A program made the translations under genes and the position numbers. A DNA stretch of 51,125 bases from Thamnocephalis sphaerospora (lineage: Eukaryota; Zoopagomycota; Zoopagomycetes; Zoopagales; Sigmoideomycetaceae): assembly GCA_003614735.1 (NCBI GenBank), contig KZ992466.1, positions 1-51,125 on the forward strand, written 5' to 3'. Positions 44,900 to 51,125 of this stretch are shown here, piece after piece. Each line of letters opens with the position of its first letter. Positions within the stretch are counted from its first letter, which is position 1. The notes beneath the pieces were generated by a model, which saw only the letters and a program-made list of their open reading frames with translations, ran no database searches and had not been told where the DNA came from.

Positions 44900-46937
44900 A
44901 TGGGTAACGTAAACGGTCGCTCCGTCGACTTCAATGCGGAAGGTAGGCTTGCATATACGTGACACAAGTCGGAGGTGCAGAGGGCGCGATAGGCGCATGT
45001 CTGTCAAAATAGACTCCTACTGACGCGAGGGCACCGGCCAATGCGCAGCCACATTGATGCACTTCCACCTGCTGCGCAGCGTGGGACGCGGCAGCTTTGG
45101 CAAAGTGCGCATTGTTGAGCGCAAGGATACCAAGCAGGTGTATGCGCTCAAGTACATCTCCAAAAAGGAGTGCATTCGCATGGATGCGCTGCGCAACGTC
45201 TTTCGCGAGCGCAACATTCTCGAGTCGATTGACCACCCGTACGTGGTCAACCTGCGCTTCTCGTTCCAGGACGACGACTACATGTACATGGTCACCGACC
45301 TGATGCTGGGCGGTGATCTGCGCTTCCACCTGCTGCGCAAGCCGTATGTGGAAGAGGACGAAGCGCGCCACTGGATTGCCGAGCTGGCCTGCGGCATTAG
45401 CTATCTGCATTCCAAGGGCATCATGCACCGCGACATCAAACCAGACAACGTACTGCTGGACGAAAAGGGTCACGTGCATTTGACCGATTTTAACATTGCC
45501 ACACAGTTCAACGACGGTCGCCGCCTCACGTCCGAGTCGGGCACCTATGTGTACATGGCGCCCGAGATGTTCACCGGCCAGGGATACACACAGGCGGTCG
45601 ACTGGTGGGCGCTGGGTGTGGTCCTGTACGAGGCCATGTACGGCCGGCGGCCTTTTGACGCGCCCAACAATGAGGCACTAAAGCGGGCCATTCGCAAGGA
45701 CAAGATCAGCTTTCCTTCGATCGGCCGCAAAGACCGTGCTCTTTCGGTCGACTGTATCGAAACGATGATGATGCTGCTGGAGCGTGACACTGAGCGTCGT
45801 CTTTGCTGTGGTCCGTCCGGCTGGCTGGAACTGCGACGTGTGCGCTGGCTAGAGTCGATCGACTGGAAGCAGCTGGAGCGCAAAGCGCTGCCGCCTGCCT
45901 TTGTGCCCGACTCGGAGCGCGCCAACTTTGACGTTGCCTACGACCTGGAGGAGCTGCTGATGGAACAGGAACCGCTAGAGGCGCGGCCACGGCGCAAGAC
46001 GGATCTGGCCCAGATGAGCAAAGAGATGCAGATGATTGAAAAGCGCTTCAAAACGTTCGACTATCTCCTCTACGAGCGCTACGGCGGCCTAGTGGACCCG
46101 AACCGGATGTGTGTGGGCGAGCCGCCGTCCTGGGTCAAGTGCGTCGATCCGGAAAAGCCAAACGACTCGCTCGATCGCGACAGTGGCATTGGTGCTGGCT
46201 CGCGCGGCAACAGCGAGGAGGGCAGCACACGCACGACGGCGCAGCAGCAGCGTGGCCACGAGCGCGCAGCTTCCCACGATCCCACGGCTAACCGCCCTGC
46301 ACGCCAGCGCAGCATTGCCAATCTCAAGGCGGCGCTGCTGGGCGGCAATGGTGGCAAAAAGTGGGGTCTCAAGTCGCGTCAGCGCTCCAACAGCACCTCC
46401 AAGGCTGATCCGGCGGCTGGCGAAGACGGTCTCGAGTACGAGCACAGCACGACGGCCGAGGCAGAGCGTGCCTGGCAAAGTCTGCCGCGCAGCCTTCGTG
46501 GTCGTGCCGAAGGCCGTGACTCGATCGACAGCCGTAGCGAGTTGTCGGGCATGGGTCGCGTCTCGGCAGACGAGTCGAACCGTGTCGTGTCGCGTGGCAT
46601 TGGCGCACATGTGCGTGGCCAGAGCAGTTCCGCCAACAGTGTGCCGTCCAGCCCAGCCAACACTCAGGTGCGCGGCCGCTTGCCGCTCTACCCGGTGGCG
46701 ACCGACTCTCAGTCTTTGGCCAGCGGCGTCAGCGAATTCGACAGCATCAAGTCGCCCAAGACGCCGCTTCTGGGCCAGATGTCGCCATCCATGCTGAACA
46801 GCCACGATGACGCCTACGCACCTACGCCCATGCATATGCTAGGTAGTCAGAGATCGCCTCTACCGCAGCAGCACCACGCTGCCATTGGTGATGCATCGCA
46901 TAGCAGTGATACCAATCAGATTGAGCGCTACTGGTAA
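44900..46937 (+). CDS. STK32/YANK-like AGC serine/threonine kinase
   Basis: Two exons, 44900-44942 and 45049-46937 (phase 1), give 643 residues. The start MGNVNGRSVDF makes Gly2 available and resembles an N-myristoylation signal, as in STK32 proteins. Kinase motifs: SVGRGSFGKVRIVERKDTKQ, ALKYISKK with the catalytic Lys, LGGDLRFHLL, IMHRDIKPDNVLLD, LTDFNIAT, and YMAPEMF. The D-F-N in place of D-F-G is a hallmark of the YANK (STK32) family. The WWALGV, MYGRRPFDAP and LLERDTERR stretches complete the C-lobe. The family is AGC-like, constitutively active in some members and poorly understood. The last 280 residues are low-complexity, rich in Ser, Arg, Gln and Pro, with many possible phosphorylation sites (SPKTPLL, SSANSVPSSP). 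Human STK32A matches well in the kinase core. Confidence 0.93.
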
Positions 46938-47554
46938 TGCATTGGCCTTTTCGTTGCGCGCATGTTGCCTCTCGCCTTCTCTCTCTCTCTCCCCTTCTCT
47001 CGTCCTCCTCTTCTTCTCTCGTTCGTGCCCTTCTTGACGTCCTCTGTCGTGCTCTTGGCTCTTGCGACGCTACTGTCCGGATCGACTCCGCGTCTGGATG
47101 GCGGTGTCGAGTTATCGAGCGCACCCCTGTCTGTCCGCTGCGCTGTCTGTGGCAGAGTTTGTACCCACACATCCTGCCACCAGTGCTACTTTATTCTATC
47201 GGATGCCGCCCGCTACTGCTCTAGTCCCGACTCTAGGACAGCAGCATTCCTCGCGCCCACATTCTTCTGCATCCCATTATTAAGCAAGCACGCGATCCTG
47301 CCCGCATGCATTTATGTTCCCCAGTGCCCTTACTGCCGCATCTCTCTGGATGATGTTGCTTTCGTTCCCTTTTTTCGTCCTTTGCCTTGTCGCTGTCTTT
47401 GCGTTCCGAATCAATGGACTGGCCTTGCCGCCTACCAATTCGCGCGCACGTGTGCCGCCGCCTTTCATGCCTACATGTGCAGACACTCGGTCAATGAAGC
47501 GATGTTGCAGCGGCGGCGGCGGCGGCGGCGGCGGCAACGACAGCGGCAACGGGC
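46938..47554 (+). other. intergenic, pyrimidine-rich leader region
   Basis: Plus-strand CT-rich DNA (for example the TCTC run around 46979) follows the kinase stop and runs towards the next gene. A (GGC)n run lies at 47511-47535. The tract ATAACGCTAACCACGG... ending TTTGCCACAG at 47631 looks like a real intron branch site and acceptor, so a leader intron may end there. Confidence 0.45.
47511..47535. repeat. (GGC)n microsatellite
   Basis: Eight uninterrupted GGC/CGG units just upstream of the orphan gene. Confidence 0.85.
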
Positions 47555-48264
47555 ATGAGCAAGCGAGGAGATGGAGGCCACGACACTAGCCTATACCATA
47601 ACGCTAACCACGGCCTCTTACTTTGCCACAGTATTGATGCTCTGTTGCCAACGCCACCGTGCCGCACTGCAGTTGGTGCTATGCCCGCCTACGGCTGGCC
47701 AAAGTGTGTGGTAGCCCAGGCCGGCCGTGTGGAGGCAGCACGCATGCCAGCTGCTTTGTACGGACATGCGGCCGAGTACGCGCCGTTTGCCGCCAGCACC
47801 ACGCCCAGCCAGGTTGCATGCCCTGTAGTTGAAACCGGAGCGGATGATGCCAAGCCGGCCACAACGCCCACGGCAGAGTATCCGCCAGCGCTCCGTGCAG
47901 GCATCAACCGCACTCGCACGCAGAGTCTGATCCTGCAGCGGTCGTCGTCCATGCCCACCGAGACCACGACAACTGTCCAAGAGCGCCGTAAGACTGGTGA
48001 GCTCGGCTATGCATTTGGCATTACCCTGTCACATGCTTACTAACGGGCATTCTCGCATCATCAGTCAAACCTGGTCCTACGTTCCAGTGCATGTTTGAAG
48101 AAGCAAACACCTTTGTTGCTTCGGGCATCCTTACCACAAAAACCCTCACCACCTCCACCATGCCCAGCTCGGCCATCACAGCCACCACCACGGGTGTAAA
48201 CATGGCCGATTGGTCTGCCACCGGACGCACGCTGCTGGCCGGTCTAGAGACGCGCATCCGCTGA
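47555..48264 (+). CDS. orphan protein, Thr/Pro-rich
   Basis: Two exons. The first frame opens at 47555, but a branch site and acceptor inside it (acceptor at 47631) suggest that the true first exon lies elsewhere or uses a weak donor. A Met at 47682 (MPAYGWPKCVVAQ) is an alternative start. The second exon begins at 48065 after a 67-nt intron with a TTACTAACG branch site, giving RRKTVKPGPTFQC, and ends ETRIR at TGA 48264. The middle is Thr/Ser/Pro/Ala-rich (SSSMPTETTTTVQERRK, TTKTLTTSTMPSS). I see no domain, signal peptide or membrane segment and do not recognise the family. Confidence 0.45.
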
Positions 48265-48545
48265 TCGCCTGCTGTTCTATAGGACGTGCATGCTAATTAT
48301 TCTGCAGCTGCACTGCTTGCCATCGCTAATCTATCGTAGTGCCTTTTGTACTGCGCCGTCTTGTTACTCGATTACATGTCATTATGTTTGTTACAGTACA
48401 CTCCGCTGTGAAGCGGGTTTCATTAGACGTGTGCGCTTCATATTGATCCCAATGTAGCAGACACCACCATCTTGCGTACAGACAACTAGGCCCACGATAG
48501 GCTGCCCATTTTGCCCATACCAATGCGCAAGCTAACTGTGCCGTG

Positions 48546-51125
48546 CTAGCGTTCCTCGGGCAAACTAGCTGCGCCAAATACATCCGCGCCAAAGTATTCT
48601 GCTGTCACTGAGAAACCGTCGTCGGAACGCTCCAGCTGTGTGCGCCATTGTCAGTATAGATTCAGAGTACACATGACAGCGCTGACACGCGGCCTACCTC
48701 CTGCGCAAGCTGCGTGTGACGCTTGCTTAGCTCCTCGCTGCGCTGCCGCATTTCCTGCACGCGCTCCAGTTCCGGTGCACATTTAGGGCAGCGCACGCTG
48801 GCATTCGAGCCAGACAAACAGCTGCGCGCAAAGATTGCAGCGGTAAGTGCACCGCGCCAGTCGCCAGCGCCGTCGCCGATCGCTATCGTACCGCTGGTGG
48901 TAGGAATGCCGGCACATAAAGTGAACCACCGGCAGATCTAGTGCTCCAGAGCAGCCTGAGCAGCGCGTCACCTGGAAGACGCGTACACTGTGGTTGGCAG
49001 CGATCGTTCGTCAGCAAACATGGGTGCTTGTGCATCTAATCGCAGTCACAACACACCCTTCGTTGAGCTCGGCAAGCTCGGTCTTCTTGCGCTGAGTCTC
49101 CTCACGACAACGCTTAATATACACCGCATCCTACGCCCATCACCGCATGATCAGCATAGCCAAGGTTAGCAAAAGCATGGCCATAAATCGAAAATATAGT
49201 CAGTCGCCAGGGTCACCTCTTCCTGCTGCCGCTGCTCGCTTTCCAGTCGCGTGCACAGATAATCGCGAATCATGCCGACAGTGGTAGCCGAATTGCGACA
49301 CAACAACTGCAGCACCTTAAGCGGTGGCATCAGATTCTCCTGATCTACGCGCTTCATCACTGTACGTAACGCCTCGGGATGTGCGGATAGAATCGCAGGA
49401 TTATCCGCCAAGTACGTCAACACAACGGTGTACAAGGACGGATTGTTGGACCTGGTGAGGCGGTTAGAACGGTAACCAGCATAGACCATGGGCATGAGCC
49501 GCCTGATTCCTACCCGTAGCGATCCAGAGCATCCATGATTTTGGGCACATCATCCACGCGCATCCAAGAGCGCAAAATCTCATCATACATCTCACTGCGC
49601 TCGTAAATGATCACTTGGCCTTCGTCAAAGCCGGCGGTACGGCAGAGTATGAGCGCATGGTCCAGATCCAAAAGAATCTGCACATCACACCCATGCACTA
49701 TGAGAAACAAGCCAGCACCACTGCCCGTTTACCACTTACAGCAGGATTGCGAAGCATCTCGATGGCACGCTGATTGCGCCGTGCATTCTCCTCCTCTGCT
49801 GCAGTCAAATCTTCCAGCTCGCATGGCGTCAGATAAAGTTCCAGCAGAGTACCGTAGATCAGTCGCCGCTCATCCTCATCATCATCCTCGCCGCCTGGCC
49901 AGCGACGCTGAACTACTCCCTCGAGAAACTTGACCAGCAGGTCGTTGTTGCCGGCAAACGCGCCAAAGAACTGCCGTGGCGATGGTGCGTACACGGGCAT
50001 TTCTGGAGATGCATACGCATAGTAGCTGCTACCATCTTGCGGACCGGTAGAGCGCGACGCAGCGCCTGTCGACGGATCAGGCGATGGACGTGTAGCGCCA
50101 AACGGTTTCATGCCGTACATGGTAGGCAGACTGAACCCGGCCGCACCCTGCGGCTCCACACCGGTTGCCGCATGCTGGCTGCCCACCTCTCGCTTCAGCT
50201 GTCCGGTACACAGGTCTACCAAAAGCTGAATTGTACGCTCTGGCAACTGCTCCAGAAAGATTTTGGCATACTGCCGCATAAACTGATCCACCTATTGGCC
50301 CAGTCGTCCAGGTTAGCCACAGTGCCACCGCATAAGCCGCCACCTGTTAGTCTCACCATTTCTGGCATCATCTCACAGATATAGCCGAGTGCTTCAGCGT
50401 AGCGATGTACACTATCGATGAGAATCTTGAGATGGGCAGCGTGATCTTCACTCTTGCGCGTAAGATGAAGCGCCAGATCGTAGTAGCCAGCCTGGCTGCA
50501 CACGCGGATCGCCGTATCAACGTCAAACTTGACGGCGTCCGACTCGGACTTTATGAATTCGGCCAGCTTTTCCGCATCGTTGAGTTTGGTGTAGCAGTTG
50601 ATCAGCAGCGTGGTATGGTCGGCTGTGGCGTATCCCCGCTTATGCAATTCCTGCAGATAGGAGGTGAGATGGCGAATCCGCTGTGCATCCAGAAATTTGC
50701 GCACAACATAGGACGGCTCCAGATATCCCAGCGTCTTGAGATACTGCGTCATCGCACCGTCGTGATCGCCCTTGCTGTGCAAGTAGTCGCCATAGCGCCG
50801 GTAAATCTGCGCAATCGCCTCCTGGTCGTAGCCTGGAGAACGACGTGCTAGCGAAACCGCAAGCACGTACAGATGCTGCTTAAAAAGCGCGTTCATCTTG
50901 TGCTCCGTGTCCTGCTCTTCCAAATGATACAACTACATGACCAGGACAAGGATAAACAATCGGTGCAAGCAACGCACGCACGACCGCAGTACGCATACCT
51001 TGCCTTCGCCAGACACAAGAAACAGGCCGCCCCATGCACTGACGGCCGCACGCAGTCCACCGCGCACATCGTCCGAGTAGGCAACATATTTCTGCGACGG
51101 ATCAAACAGCGTAACACGCGTGTTT
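48546..51125 (-). CDS. VPS11: VPS11/PEP5, HOPS/CORVET core subunit (5' end cut)
   Basis: Subunit of the vacuolar/endosomal tethering complexes HOPS and CORVET. The gene runs off the right edge, so the N-terminal beta-propeller is mostly missing. The first visible exon reads RVTLFDPSQKYVAYSDDVRG. Next is the clathrin-repeat solenoid: HLEEQDTEHKMNALFKQHLY, YGDYLHSKGDHDGAMTQYL, LGYLEPSYVVRKFLDAQRI, ADHTTLLINCYTKLNDAEKL, all close to animal and yeast Vps11. A Ser/Pro-rich insertion (about 50000-50190) sits in the solenoid. The C-terminus holds a RING-H2 domain, split by an intron: CSGCSGALDLPVVHFMCRH, then SYHQRCLSG...RCPKC, with all eight Zn ligands. The end is SDDGFSVTAEYFGADVFG...EER, with TAG at 48546-48548. 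Introns are 60-115 nt. Confidence 0.95.

Overview
The window reads as a compact, intron-rich nuclear genome, most likely fungal. Introns are mostly 50-110 nt, with GT(A/G)NG(T/C) donors, CTAAC-like branch sites and short 3' ends. The fungal-style gene set includes RRP6, a CaMKI-like kinase, a SEY1-like GTPase, ALG9, HEM3, old yellow enzyme and VPS11. A kinesin-13 and an STK32/YANK-type kinase next to these fit an early-diverging fungus better than budding yeast. That placement is inference, and no species is claimed. I see no virus, transposon, CRISPR array, tRNA or rRNA.

Layout, left to right. The 3' end of an unassigned gene (1-569, +). RRP6 nuclear exosome exonuclease (920-3650, +, 12 exons). 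It converges on a CaMKI-like kinase (3860-5545, -) that contains 11-nt and 8-nt microexons. A secreted collagen-like Gly/Ala-x-Pro protein (6068-7351, -). A kinesin-13 (8951-11819, -) with insertions in motor loops 5 and 12. A dynamin-superfamily SEY1/RHD3-like GTPase (13542-16262, -) that ends in a coiled coil plus a CaaX box instead of a membrane hairpin. A tandem array of three F-box/propeller-like genes (17924-23563, +), the first broken by a one-base frameshift.

The right half holds ALG9 mannosyltransferase (23687-26286, -), divergent from an SDR oxidoreductase (26441-27542, +). A WD40 protein (27845-29450, -) is divergent from HEM3 porphobilinogen deaminase (29578-30838, +), which has a GC-AG intron. 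A trihelix/Myb-like factor with polyQ, proline-rich and coiled-coil parts follows (31788-34667, -). Then comes a 5.7-kb gene-poor stretch full of trinucleotide repeats, an intronless old yellow enzyme (40350-41516, -) and another 3.4-kb sparse stretch. The window ends with an STK32-like kinase (44900-46937, +), an orphan protein (47555-48264, +) and the 3' part of VPS11 (48546-end, -).

The genes are mostly unrelated housekeeping functions: RNA decay, calcium signalling, ER shaping, N-glycosylation, haem synthesis and vacuolar tethering. There is no operon-like logic. The lineage-specific parts, and the best candidates for new biology, are the lipid-anchor SEY1-like protein, the F-box array, the collagen-like secreted protein, the modified kinesin-13 and the microexon-bearing kinase.
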